This document shows positions 1-8,543 of a stretch of DNA of 64,000 nucleotides, one piece after another; position 1 is the first letter of the stretch, and each line of letters begins with the position of its first letter. The DNA is from Mariniradius saccharolyticus AK6 (GTDB taxonomy: Bacteria; Bacteroidota; Bacteroidia; Cytophagales; Cyclobacteriaceae): the NCBI RefSeq assembly GCF_000330725.2, contig NZ_AMZY02000005.1:124001-188000 (forward strand), given 5' to 3'. Both the position numbers and the translations under genes were made by a program. The notes beneath the pieces were generated by a model, which saw only the letters and a program-made list of their open reading frames with translations, ran no database searches and was not told the DNA's origin.

Positions 1-908
1 AAAGTTGGTCGGATGCCGATACGCTCGACAGTCGTGTAGCCTTTTTCCCCATGCACGTCTGCGATGTCCAATTCCTTTTTGTAGGCATCCAAGTCAAAAG
101 GCGCGTCGTTCAGCGCTTTTCGGTAGGCTTGGGAATATTCCTCCACCTTGTCATAGAATCCAGGAATGGTGATATGGTTGTTTTCATCGTGCAGGGAAGC
201 GATCATTTTGCACAAAATATTGACCGGATTGGCAACGGCACCACCATAGGTCCCCGAGTGTAAGTCGCGATTGGGTCCCGTCACCTCCACCTGCATATAG
301 GCCAAGCCGCGGAGTCCGACGGTGACGGAAGGATGCTCGAGCGAAATCATGTGCGTATCCGATACCAACACGACATCGGCTTTGAGTTTTTCCTTGTTGG
401 CCTTCACAAAACCATCCAAATTGGAAGAGCCTACTTCCTCCTCACCTTCGATCATGAACTTGACATTGCAAGGCAGTGAACCTTCGGCCATCATCGCCTC
501 AAAGGCTTTTACATGCATGTAAAACTGCCCCTTGTCGTCCGCCGATCCCCGGGCAAAAATGGCTCCCTCCGGATGCCTCGCCGTCGTCTTCACCACCGGT
601 TCAAATGGCGGTGAATCCCATAGCTCGTATGGATCTGCAGGCTGTACATCGTAGTGTCCATAGACCAATACAGTCGGCAATGCCGGATCGATGGTTTTTT
701 CTCCGTAGACAATCGGATATCCATCCGTGAGGCAAAGTTCGACGCTGTCGGCGCCGGCTTTTTCCAATGATTTCTTCACAAAATCCGCAGCCGCAAAGAC
801 ATCTTTGCTAAACTTCGGGTCTGCGCTGACAGAAGGGATGCGGAGGAGTTCAAAAAGCTCTCCGATAAAGCGGTCGCGGTGGGATTGGACGTAAGATTTG
901 ATGGACAT
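1..908 (-). CDS. M20 family dipeptidase, 3' end cut by window edge
   Basis: Zinc metallopeptidase of the M20 (CNDP/PepV-like) family that hydrolyses dipeptides, probably in the cytosol. About 302 residues are visible from an ATG at 908 and the frame stays open to base 1. Metal-binding motifs are clear: GHYDVQP (His85, Asp87), GSADDKGQ (Asp124), and EGEEEVGS (about 154-161) with the catalytic Glu. DLHSGT near 215 marks the lid/dimerisation domain. No signal peptide is seen. It is transcribed divergently from the oxidoreductase fusion at 1051. The family assignment is firm, but the substrate cannot be read from sequence. Confidence 0.9.
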   Translation of the reverse strand, partial: MSIKSYVQSHRDRFIGELFELLRIPSVSADPKFSKDVFAAADFVKKSLEKAGADSVELCLTDGYPIVYGEKTIDPALPTVLVYGHYDVQPADPYELWDSPPFEPVVKTTARHPEGAIFARGSADDKGQFYMHVKAFEAMMAEGSLPCNVKFMIEGEEEVGSSNLDGFVKANKEKLKADVVLVSDTHMISLEHPSVTVGLRGLAYMQVEVTGPNRDLHSGTYGGAVANPVNILCKMIASLHDENNHITIPGFYDKVEEYSQAYRKALNDAPFDLDAYKKELDIADVHGEKGYTTVERIGIRPT

Positions 909-1050
909 ACAGGCGAATAAAGGGATTTCAACAAAAGACCCAAACGATCCATGGAATGTTTGGTGGCGTCGTTGAAATGTTCTGGTTATTTAAGCGCTCG
1001 AAATTACGCCTTTAAAAAGTAATTGCCTATTTTGATCCAAACTTTTGCCC

Positions 1051-2562
1051 ATGAAAGCAATCCTCTGCACGGAATTTGGCGGTCCCGAACTGCTGCGTTA
1101 TACCGAAATCCCCGAGCCTGAAATTGGTGAAAAGGAGGTCCTGATCCAGGTTTTTGCCTGCTCGGTCAATTTCCCCGACGTGCTGATTATCCAAAACAAA
1201 TACCAATTCAAACCGGAGCTTCCATTTTCTCCAGGTGGTGAAGTGTCGGGCATCATCGAAAAAGTCGGGGCGGGCGTCAAGCACCTGCAAGTTGGCCAAC
1301 GGGTTTTGGCACTATGCGGTTGGGGTGGTTTTGCCGAAAAAGTAAAGGTAACTGCTGATCGGGTCTTCCCGATTCCACCCATGATGGATTTCGCAACGGC
1401 TGCCTCCACCTTGTACACTTTCGGCACCGCTTACCATGCACTCAAGGACCGTGCAAAAATCCAAGCCGGCGAAACACTGCTCGTCTTGGGGGCAGCTGGA
1501 GGCGTAGGATTGGCAGCGGTGGAATTGGGGAAGGTCATGGGCGCGACGGTCATTGCCGCAGCCTCGACAGACGAAAAGCTAAGCCTCTGTGCGGAAAAGG
1601 GCGCCAGCCACCTGATCAACTATCAAATGGAAGACCTCAAGGAACGCATCAAGGAAATCACCCTTGGCAAAGGCGTAGACGTGGTCTTGGATGTGGTGGG
1701 AGACCGATATGCCGAACCTGCACTGCGCAGCATGGCTTGGAATGGGCGCTACCTGGTCGTCGGTTTTGCAGCCGGAGAAATCCCCAAGCTCCCCTTCAAT
1801 TTGGCCTTGCTCAAAGGCTGTGCGGTAATGGGGGTTTTTTGGGGAAGATTTTCCACCGAAGAGCCCAAAAAAAACCAGCAGAATATCATAGAGCTGGTCA
1901 ACATGATTCTTTCAGGGAAAATCAGCCAACATATCCACAAAACCTATTCCCTCAAAGATGCACCAAACGCGCTTCAGGATATGCTCGACCGCAAGGTGAT
2001 GGGAAAGGCGATGGTGGAAGTTAGAGGGGAGAGATTGGAAGCGAGGCGCGGGACACAAGAGGCAAGAGACAAGAAGCAAGAAGAGGGAGATGGTGGAGCA
2101 GAGCGGAAGGTATTCAGGTCATTGGCGGATTTGAAAGCGCATGAAGGTAAACCACTTGGCCAAAGCCGCTGGGTCGAGGTCAGTCAGGAGATGATCCAGA
2201 ATTTTGCGGATACGACTGGAGACAGGCAATGGATCCACGTGGATACCGAAAAAGCCAAAGCCCTGATCCCCGGAGGAAAAAACCTGGCGCATGGTTACCT
2301 CACGTTGTCACTCATCCCGCAGCTTATGTACGAGGTCCTGCCGCTCGAAGGGGTACAAATGGCCCTGAACTATGGAACGGAAAAGGTACGGTTTCCCGCG
2401 CCTGTCTACTCGGGTGACAAAATCCGCCTACATGCCTCCTTAGCCAAGATCGAAGAAAATCCCGATGGAAGCGCCAAGGTCTTTTCCAAAATCGAGATGC
2501 ACTCAGACCATGCCGACAAGCCCGTATGTGTGGCAGAAGTCATCAGCATGGTGAGATTCTAG
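1051..2562 (+). CDS. NADPH:quinone oxidoreductase-MaoC dehydratase fusion
   Basis: Residues 1 to about 322 form a zinc-free medium-chain quinone oxidoreductase: a GroES-like start, the Rossmann motif LGAAGGVGLAAVELGK, and no structural-zinc Cys cluster. Residues about 355-503 form a MaoC-like hot-dog domain (FADTTGDRQWIHVD, then AHGYLTLSLIPQL), the R-hydratase type. The linker, about 323-354, is almost all charged (Arg, Glu, Lys, Gly) and is coded by near-perfect 7-bp repeats. An ATG at 1051 is preferred over the TTG two codons upstream because it fits the family N-terminus. MaoC and oxidoreductase domains usually lie in separate genes, so the fusion may be recent. Likely roles are enone reduction and enoyl-CoA hydration. 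The substrate is unknown. Confidence 0.88.
   Translation: MKAILCTEFGGPELLRYTEIPEPEIGEKEVLIQVFACSVNFPDVLIIQNKYQFKPELPFSPGGEVSGIIEKVGAGVKHLQVGQRVLALCGWGGFAEKVKVTADRVFPIPPMMDFATAASTLYTFGTAYHALKDRAKIQAGETLLVLGAAGGVGLAAVELGKVMGATVIAAASTDEKLSLCAEKGASHLINYQMEDLKERIKEITLGKGVDVVLDVVGDRYAEPALRSMAWNGRYLVVGFAAGEIPKLPFNLALLKGCAVMGVFWGRFSTEEPKKNQQNIIELVNMILSGKISQHIHKTYSLKDAPNALQDMLDRKVMGKAMVEVRGERLEARRGTQEARDKKQEEGDGGAERKVFRSLADLKAHEGKPLGQSRWVEVSQEMIQNFADTTGDRQWIHVDTEKAKALIPGGKNLAHGYLTLSLIPQLMYEVLPLEGVQMALNYGTEKVRFPAPVYSGDKIRLHASLAKIEENPDGSAKVFSKIEMHSDHADKPVCVAEVISMVRF
2055..2089 (+). repeat. Heptamer repeat inside the fusion linker
   Basis: Four tandem 7-bp units (ACAAGAG, GCAAGAG, ACAAGAA, GCAAGAA) run from 2055 to 2082, followed by the related GAGGGAG. 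They sit exactly between the oxidoreductase and MaoC domains of the fusion gene and code for the charged linker. Purine-rich repeats of this kind look like intergenic material captured into a reading frame, which is inference. Confidence 0.6.
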
Positions 2563-2634
2563 AACAATCGCAGAAGTAATTTCCCGTAACACCTGCACCG
2601 TTTTGCCCAACCCAAAAACCCCAAACCCAGTGCT

Positions 2635-3729
2635 ATGAAAATCTATTACTTGGCCATCTTCGTTTTTGCGGCCTGTTCCCCGCAGCAGCAGGACAAATCC
2701 TGGATGTTGGGGCCATTTGAGCGGCCTGAAAACGCCCAAGCGATCATTTTTCCCAATGACCAATCCAGTTGGATTGATGCCGTGACCGGCCAATCCGTCA
2801 AATGGGAATCCATGGCGACCTTTAATCCGGCTGCAATCGTGAAAGATGGAAAAATCCATGTGCTCTACCGGTCAGAGGAAAAGCTCGGGGAACTCGAAAT
2901 CGGCGGACATACTTCGCGTTTGGGCTTGGCGATTTCTGAAGACGGTATCAGCTACAGGCGAAAACCCAATCCCATTTTTTTCCCAAAAGATGACAATCAA
3001 AAAGAATTTGAATGGCCCGGTGGAACCGAAGACCCACGGATTGTCGAAACCGACGACGGCCTTTATGTTCTCACCTACACGCAGTGGAACAGGGAATTCC
3101 CACGCTTAGCCGTGGCCACGTCTAAAGACCTCCAAAACTGGGAGAAGCATGGTCCGATTTTCAAGGATTTTAAAGACGGGAAATACCACAACCGCGAAAC
3201 AAAATCCGGAGCTATCGTCACTGAGCTCAAAGATGGGAAATTGGTGGCGGTAAAGATCCATGGGAAATATTGGATGTATTTTGGTGTGCCACATATTTGG
3301 CTGGCTACCTCCGACGACCTGATTCATTGGGAACCGATAGAAACCATTGATGGCAATTTTGCGCCCGTATTGAGTCCAAGGCCGGGCTTTTTTGATTCTT
3401 GGCTGGTCGAAGCCGGACCGCCGCCGCTGTTGACCGAACACGGGATCGTGGTGCTCTACAATGCTGGCAACCAACAACACATCGGTGTGAAGGATTTGGG
3501 CAACCGGGTTTATACCGCGGGACAAGCGCTTTTCAGCAAGGACGAGCCCTGGAAGCTATTGGACCGGACCGACAAGCCATTCTTAAAGCCTGAATTGCCA
3601 TTTGAAAAGTCAGGGCAATATGTCGATGGGACGACCTTTGTGGAAGGTCTCGTCAATTTCCAAGGCGTTTGGTACCTATACTATGGCACGGCGGACTCGA
3701 TGGTCGGAGTGACGATTTGGAAGCCTTAG
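2635..3729 (+). CDS. GH130-like glycoside phosphorylase/hydrolase lipoprotein
   Basis: A 364-residue protein with a short lipoprotein signal (lipobox FAAC, Cys near 14), so probably membrane-anchored in the periplasm or on the surface. The rest is a five-bladed beta-propeller of the GH43/GH32/GH130 type. The motif WPGGTEDPRI (about 127-136) matches the GH130 Glu-Asp-Pro-Arg region, and the C-terminal YYGTADSMVGV is typical of that family. GH130 members phosphorolyse or hydrolyse beta-mannosides. A lipoprotein form fits better with hydrolysis than with a cytosolic phosphorylase, but that is inference. No SusC/SusD pair is adjacent. Confidence 0.75.
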   Translation: MKIYYLAIFVFAACSPQQQDKSWMLGPFERPENAQAIIFPNDQSSWIDAVTGQSVKWESMATFNPAAIVKDGKIHVLYRSEEKLGELEIGGHTSRLGLAISEDGISYRRKPNPIFFPKDDNQKEFEWPGGTEDPRIVETDDGLYVLTYTQWNREFPRLAVATSKDLQNWEKHGPIFKDFKDGKYHNRETKSGAIVTELKDGKLVAVKIHGKYWMYFGVPHIWLATSDDLIHWEPIETIDGNFAPVLSPRPGFFDSWLVEAGPPPLLTEHGIVVLYNAGNQQHIGVKDLGNRVYTAGQALFSKDEPWKLLDRTDKPFLKPELPFEKSGQYVDGTTFVEGLVNFQGVWYLYYGTADSMVGVTIWKP

Positions 3730-3754
3730 TCTGTTTCCCGAAAAAGTCAGGAAC

Positions 3755-4426
3755 CTATAAATTATGCGCCGTAAATGATTTGGTCATGCCAAGGAATTTC
3801 TCGTCATAAATCTCCGCTTTGGGGAAAAGCCGTTTGAATTCCCTCCGGTCCAATAGGCGGATTTCATCCAAATACTGTTGGGCATCCGCAGGATTCCACT
3901 TGTTTCCCCTACTCAGCCTCGTTTTGGTCAATAAAAAAAAGGTCCATGACTTTGGAAAATACTGTACAAAAGGCAGGGCATAATGTGGTTCAGCAAAAAA
4001 GTGCCTGTTGGGGGTCTGGATGAAGTATTTTTTACCGACGCGGACTGCTTCAAGGGCCATCTTCTGTTGGTTTTCCGAGGTGTAAAGGTGCTCGATTACG
4101 GAATTGGAAAAGACCAAATCGAAACTTCCGTCTGGAAATTGGCTCAGGTTGGTAGCATCTCCAGCGACACTTGAAAGGCCTGGGACGTCGACGGGCTCCT
4201 CGGTAAGATTCAGGAGGGTGATTTCGAGTTTTCTTGCAGCCAATAAATCCTGACCAATCCAAAACTGTGACCTGCCGCCGATATCCAAAACCCTGATAGG
4301 AAATTTCCCCGAAAAATTTCTCTCTACGAGTTGTTCGAAATGAGCAAGACGCTTTTTGCGAAATTGACTGCCCAAAGAATCGGGTTGATCTGAAGATGCA
4401 AGAAGGGCTTTGAGCTTTGACAACAT
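3755..4426 (-). CDS. Class I SAM-dependent methyltransferase
   Basis: A 223-residue methyltransferase of the type 11 fold. Motif I is VLDIGG (46-51), and the post-motif region FSNSVIEHL (106-114) is typical of enzymes that methylate sugars, lipids or quinones. The C-terminal half has the aromatic and Arg-rich stretch seen in polysaccharide-cluster methyltransferases. It is divergent from the sugar transferase at 4607, and a second methyltransferase lies beyond that, so modification of a surface glycan is plausible. The acceptor cannot be told from sequence. Confidence 0.8.
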   Translation of the reverse strand: MLSKLKALLASSDQPDSLGSQFRKKRLAHFEQLVERNFSGKFPIRVLDIGGRSQFWIGQDLLAARKLEITLLNLTEEPVDVPGLSSVAGDATNLSQFPDGSFDLVFSNSVIEHLYTSENQQKMALEAVRVGKKYFIQTPNRHFFAEPHYALPFVQYFPKSWTFFLLTKTRLSRGNKWNPADAQQYLDEIRLLDRREFKRLFPKAEIYDEKFLGMTKSFTAHNL

Positions 4427-4509
4427 TGAACCTTAAACTGATAGGCTGGCAAAACTATCTATTTTAAAAAATTAATTATAGGAAATACTCGGGCTTTGAT
4501 AATCTTTTA

Positions 4510-4517
4510 TAATTTTG
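4510..4517 (+). promoter_or_regulatory. Candidate -7 promoter element upstream of sugar transferase
   Basis: TAATTTTG matches the Bacteroidota -7 consensus TAnnTTTG exactly and lies about 90 bp before the sugar transferase start. No TTG is found at the usual 19-21 bp upstream; the nearest TTTG (4495-4498) is only 11 bp away. This is therefore a weak call. Confidence 0.3.
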
Positions 4518-4606
4518 CGAGCGATTGAGATAGACAAAAGCCTCCTCCGATCTTTTGTTCAGACGAATCCTTCCGAGAATTCCCGACGTAAGTAGGAGTG
4601 AGTAGA

Positions 4607-5986
4607 ATGATTTTTATGAAAAAACGCTTTTACAAATACTTCCCCTGGCTTTTTGTATTGGGTGATATTTTGGTTCTCACATTTTCTGTCCTTTTTTCGA
4701 ATCAGCTTTTCCAAACGTTCCAGGATTTTAACGGCTTAGACTTTCCGGCATTTCCTGCCTTTATTATGATTTGGATGGTCATCACAATCCTAAAGGAAGA
4801 CTACAAGATCGGCAGGACAAACGAGTTTGAAGAGACATTCAAAAAACTGCTTGCCTCGCTGGCTTGGTTTCTAGTCATCATTTCGATGATTTGGCTGCCC
4901 TTCCATGACAATGCACTTCGGCTTTTATCCTTCCTTTCGCTCGCTGCGTCGCTGTTCCTTTTCTTGGGAATTTATCGTGTGGCGGTGCACCTTTCGCTCC
5001 GCAAATACAGGGAACAAGGACACAACTTCAGGCGCGCTGTGATTTTGGGAATGGGTGATACCAGTGACCAATTGGCCAAGGTGTTTAGGCAGAGAAAAGA
5101 TTTCGGGATCAAGTTTCTTGGATATTACGACGACCAAGTGAAAAATGGCATTTCCAGGGGTTCAATCAAGGATTTTTTCAGAGAGGCCAAATCCCTTGAC
5201 GTGGACCAAATCTACATTTCCGAGCATTTAGAGGAGAGCAAGGTGAAGCAGGTCATCAACTTTGCCGACGAAAATTACATCAAAGTAAAGGTAATTCCGG
5301 GCGGTAGGCTGCAGCTCGAAAAGAACCTCTCATTCTCCAAATACGGTGATTTTTTTGTCATCAACGTCAACGAAATCCCCTTGGACAACGCCTTCAACCG
5401 GGTCTTCAAAAGGGGTTTTGATATCGTTTTTTCATTATTTGTAATTGTCTTCATTCTGAGTTGGCTTATTCCTTTGGTGGGATTGCTGATCAAATTGGAA
5501 TCAAGAGGTCCCGTTTTCTTCATCCAGGAACGAAACGGAGAAAACAACAGCGTATTCAGGTGCTTAAAGTTCCGCTCGATGACACCTAACGACTATGCGG
5601 ACACACATCAAGCCACCAAAAATGACCCAAGAATCACACGTATTGGTTCATTCCTTCGGATGACTTCCTTGGACGAAATGCCCCAATTCATCAACGTACT
5701 GTTTGGCGAGATGTCCATTGTCGGCCCACGGCCGCACACGGTCCCGATGAATAGGGAGTTTAAAACGCAGATCGAAAAGTACAACAGCCGCCACAAAATC
5801 AAGCCCGGCATTACTGGCCTCGCACAGGTGAAGGGATACCGTGGCGAAATCGAACAGCCCTATCAAATACGTGCCCGGGTGAAGCTGGATTCCTTCTATA
5901 TCCAAAACTGGTCATTTTTATTGGACCTCAAAATCTGCGTCCTGACCGTGTACGAATTGCTCGTCAACCGGGAAAATGCCTATTAA
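4607..5986 (+). CDS. Polyprenyl-phosphate sugar-1-phosphate transferase (exopolysaccharide initiation)
   Basis: Membrane enzyme that transfers a sugar-1-phosphate to undecaprenyl phosphate to start glycan assembly. The N-terminal half has about four transmembrane helices, then a Rossmann-like CoA-binding domain (RRAVILGMGDTSDQL). The C-terminal bacterial sugar transferase domain begins at KRGFDIVFS with its own helix and carries the signatures KFRSM, RIGSFLRMTSLDEMPQ and SIVGPRPH. It has about 460 residues, the usual size for WbaP/WcaJ-type proteins. GTG 4598, ATG 4607 and ATG 4616 are all possible starts; 4607 is taken because GGAG lies about 9 nt upstream. Its stop overlaps the next gene by 11 nt. 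Confidence 0.9.
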   Translation: MIFMKKRFYKYFPWLFVLGDILVLTFSVLFSNQLFQTFQDFNGLDFPAFPAFIMIWMVITILKEDYKIGRTNEFEETFKKLLASLAWFLVIISMIWLPFHDNALRLLSFLSLAASLFLFLGIYRVAVHLSLRKYREQGHNFRRAVILGMGDTSDQLAKVFRQRKDFGIKFLGYYDDQVKNGISRGSIKDFFREAKSLDVDQIYISEHLEESKVKQVINFADENYIKVKVIPGGRLQLEKNLSFSKYGDFFVINVNEIPLDNAFNRVFKRGFDIVFSLFVIVFILSWLIPLVGLLIKLESRGPVFFIQERNGENNSVFRCLKFRSMTPNDYADTHQATKNDPRITRIGSFLRMTSLDEMPQFINVLFGEMSIVGPRPHTVPMNREFKTQIEKYNSRHKIKPGITGLAQVKGYRGEIEQPYQIRARVKLDSFYIQNWSFLLDLKICVLTVYELLVNRENAY

Positions 5987-6905
5987 ACCAAATTACGTAT
6001 GCGCGTTTTGCAGACAAACTGAGGGTCCCACACTGATGGCGGCACAGGAAAGGATGTTTGGAATGGGAGATCTTTTTGAAGTGGCGGTTTGCCCTAAATG
6101 CGAATCCATCCAATTAGTAGATGTGCCGGAGAATTTGGACAAGTATTACCCGGAATCCTACTACGCGCACCAGGTTCTCGTCACAGCAAACCCATTCAAA
6201 AACTTCCTCAAGAAAATCAGGTATCAGCTATTCCTTTTAACTCAAGGGAAAGCATTCAAGCCCATTTTTGGGGAATGGATGGCAATCGCAGGGATTGGAA
6301 CGGATGATGCGATTGCAGATATCGGCTGCGGCAACGGCCAACTCCTTTACGAAATGCATGCGGCGGGATTCCGGCATCTGAGAGGCTATGATCCTTATTT
6401 GGAAACGGAAAAAAAGCTTGGCCCAGAATTTAAACTTGAGCGAAAATCCATTTTTGAGGTCGAAGAAAAATTCGACCTGTTGATGATGCATCATTCTTTT
6501 GAGCATATGTCCGAACCCGCGAAAGTGTTGGCGAAAGCCTTTGAAACATTAAACCCCGGAGGGAAAATGCTGATCCGAGTGCCAGTTGCAGACGCCGAAA
6601 TTTGGAAAAGTGAAGGAGCCGATTGGGTTCAGTTGGATGCTCCACGGCATTTGCATATACCTTCTGTGAAAGGACTTTGCCAACTCGCTGAGGGATCAGG
6701 TTTCAAGACCCAAAAAGTGGTTTTCGACAGCACCGCCTTTCAATTTTGGGGTACCGAATTATACAAAAGGGAAAAGCCACTTCGAGGCACAGATCCAATC
6801 AACGAATTCACAGACGATGAGCTGAAAAAATTTGGGCAAAAAGCCCATACACTCAATCTCATGATGAAGGGCGACCAAGCCTGTTTCTATTTTTCCAAAC
6901 CATAA
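5976..6905 (+). CDS. Zinc-ribbon class I methyltransferase
   Basis: A 309-residue methyltransferase. Two Cys pairs at the N-terminus (Cys9/Cys12 and Cys39/Cys42) form a putative zinc ribbon, followed by the SAM motif ADIGCGNGQLL (about 114-124) and the FEHMSEP region. Zinc-ribbon plus type 11 methyltransferase architectures are common in surface-polysaccharide and deoxysugar clusters (C-methyltransferase-like). It overlaps the sugar transferase by 11 nt, so the two are almost certainly cotranscribed and translationally coupled. The substrate is likely a nucleotide or lipid-linked sugar, which is inferred from context. Confidence 0.82.
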   Translation: MPIKPNYVCAFCRQTEGPTLMAAQERMFGMGDLFEVAVCPKCESIQLVDVPENLDKYYPESYYAHQVLVTANPFKNFLKKIRYQLFLLTQGKAFKPIFGEWMAIAGIGTDDAIADIGCGNGQLLYEMHAAGFRHLRGYDPYLETEKKLGPEFKLERKSIFEVEEKFDLLMMHHSFEHMSEPAKVLAKAFETLNPGGKMLIRVPVADAEIWKSEGADWVQLDAPRHLHIPSVKGLCQLAEGSGFKTQKVVFDSTAFQFWGTELYKREKPLRGTDPINEFTDDELKKFGQKAHTLNLMMKGDQACFYFSKP

Positions 6906-7012
6906 GCTGGAATCTGGAGGGATATTTGAGATCTCCCCAAAACCAACTTCGAAAAAGGCTAATTTTTCAAAGGATTTGTCTATTTTTCCATTTAGCAATT
7001 TTTGTAAGAAAG

Positions 7013-8230
7013 ATGGAAGAAAAACCAATCAAAAAGCAACAAGACCTTACTTGGCTTGAGAATCTGCAGAAAAATAGTTGGGAACCCGAAGTCATCATAT
7101 CAGGTATTATTCTGGCGTTTTTGTTCGTCATTCCTTCCCGGTTTTTTGAGCTGTCGGTCATGTTGATACAGGATTTTGGACTAGAATATGTCCCTGCAAA
7201 CTTGGTGTTTGTTTATTTCTCCACGATCATTTCGTTTTTCAAGATTTTCCTCGTTTCCCATTTGATCCTGCGGTTCTTATGGGCCGGGATGTTGGGGATT
7301 TCCTATGCTTTTCCCGACGGTGTCAAAAAAGAAAACCTTTTCAAGACCTCCCAAAATATCGAATACAAACATCCCACACACTACTTGGTGAAGTTGGAGG
7401 AGTGGTGCAGTATGGCCTATGGCTTTCCGATTTCGGTTGCAGTGCCGCTGTTTTTCATTACTGCCTATCTCGTAGTTCTTATTGGTGTGTATCTGATTTT
7501 CGATCTGGATTTCCAGGTTATTTATGTGGTTTTCATGGTCAGCTTGCTAGTCTTTGCAATTGCCGGTCTTGCTTTCAAAAAATCCGCGTTGAAGGATTTT
7601 ATCGGCGGTAGTATGAACGGGACCGTTTCTGCCATCTACCAAAGTAACCTCGGGAAATGGACTTTCGTTACTTATTCAGGGATTTTATTGGTGCTTTCAT
7701 TCCCATTGATCTATATAGACACGAGGGGATTTTCCCAATTTCAAAACGAAGTGAATCTCGATGATTCAGATTACGCTTGGCCGCAGGAAGCTTGGTATTT
7801 CGAAAATTACAACACAAAGGGCATGCGATTTGGCAGGGCTTGGACACAGAGCAACCAAATCGCCAGTTCCCATATGGTTTTGAACATAGCAGTTTATGAC
7901 AGGGATTCCCGGAGTTTGGACAGGCTAAATGAGTTACTCCGGGGAGAACAGGATACGCTTCCTTGGAAAGAAGTGAAGGGAATTGGACAATTGTATCGGG
8001 TTTATTTGAATGATTCCCTGCTGCAGGATTTGGATTGGACACCCTTCACCTCAGGCATGACGGGCCAAAAAGCATTGTCTACATCACTATCACTTGAGGA
8101 ACTTCCTGAGGGAAAAAATGAAATAAGAGTTGAAAAACTCATCTATCTATCACCCTTTCTAGGTGTTGGCGACGAATTGCGGCATCGGCAAAAGTGGGCA
8201 AGGTTTGTGTTCTTGAAGGTAGATGATTGA
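7013..8230 (+). CDS. Multi-pass membrane protein of unknown function
   Basis: A 405-residue protein. The N-terminal 270 residues carry about five hydrophobic segments (for example IISGIILAFLFVIPSRFF, FFITAYLVVLIGVYLIF and YSGILLVLSFPLIYI). The C-terminal 130 residues are soluble and probably face the periplasm, containing YDRDSRSLDRL and DLDWTPF. I recognise no catalytic motif. An ATG at 7013 is chosen over the earlier in-frame start at 6926 because the intervening residues look like untranslated leader. It lies 107 bp after the methyltransferase, so it may or may not belong to the glycan group. Confidence 0.7.
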   Translation: MEEKPIKKQQDLTWLENLQKNSWEPEVIISGIILAFLFVIPSRFFELSVMLIQDFGLEYVPANLVFVYFSTIISFFKIFLVSHLILRFLWAGMLGISYAFPDGVKKENLFKTSQNIEYKHPTHYLVKLEEWCSMAYGFPISVAVPLFFITAYLVVLIGVYLIFDLDFQVIYVVFMVSLLVFAIAGLAFKKSALKDFIGGSMNGTVSAIYQSNLGKWTFVTYSGILLVLSFPLIYIDTRGFSQFQNEVNLDDSDYAWPQEAWYFENYNTKGMRFGRAWTQSNQIASSHMVLNIAVYDRDSRSLDRLNELLRGEQDTLPWKEVKGIGQLYRVYLNDSLLQDLDWTPFTSGMTGQKALSTSLSLEELPEGKNEIRVEKLIYLSPFLGVGDELRHRQKWARFVFLKVDD

Positions 8231-8252
8231 GAAAACCTCTACACCATGATCT

Positions 8253-8489
8253 TTACGTGGTTTTTGTTTGATGAAAGTAATCCGACATACCTTCTTCTAC
8301 CATAACAGCAATATACTCGTCCAGTAGATCGGCCTGAAATAACCTTTCATATTCCCCTCTCTTAAGATCACCGAAATACGCAATCAGTGCGCCTTCGATA
8401 ATTTTTTCCTTGGAAACAGACAATTTATCTGCCGCTTCTGACAGCTTATCGATCACATGTTTTGAAAGGGATATATTGATTTTTTTCAT
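8253..8489 (-). CDS. Ribbon-helix-helix (CopG/Arc-type) small protein
   Basis: A 78-residue protein starting KKINISLSKHVIDKLSEAAD, a typical beta-strand plus first helix of a ribbon-helix-helix DNA-binding domain, then SVSKEKIIEGALIAYF as the second helix. The acidic C-terminal tail (LLDEYIAVMVEEGMSDYF) resembles antitoxin tails that bind a toxin. No toxin ORF lies next to it: ispE is upstream and the membrane protein converges downstream. It is either a solitary regulator or an antitoxin that lost its partner. Confidence 0.7.
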   Translation of the reverse strand: MKKINISLSKHVIDKLSEAADKLSVSKEKIIEGALIAYFGDLKRGEYERLFQADLLDEYIAVMVEEGMSDYFHQTKTT

Positions 8490-8543
8490 CGAAGGTAAAA
8501 CAAATCAACACAAAAACAAAGATTGCCTAAAACGTTCTTTGTT

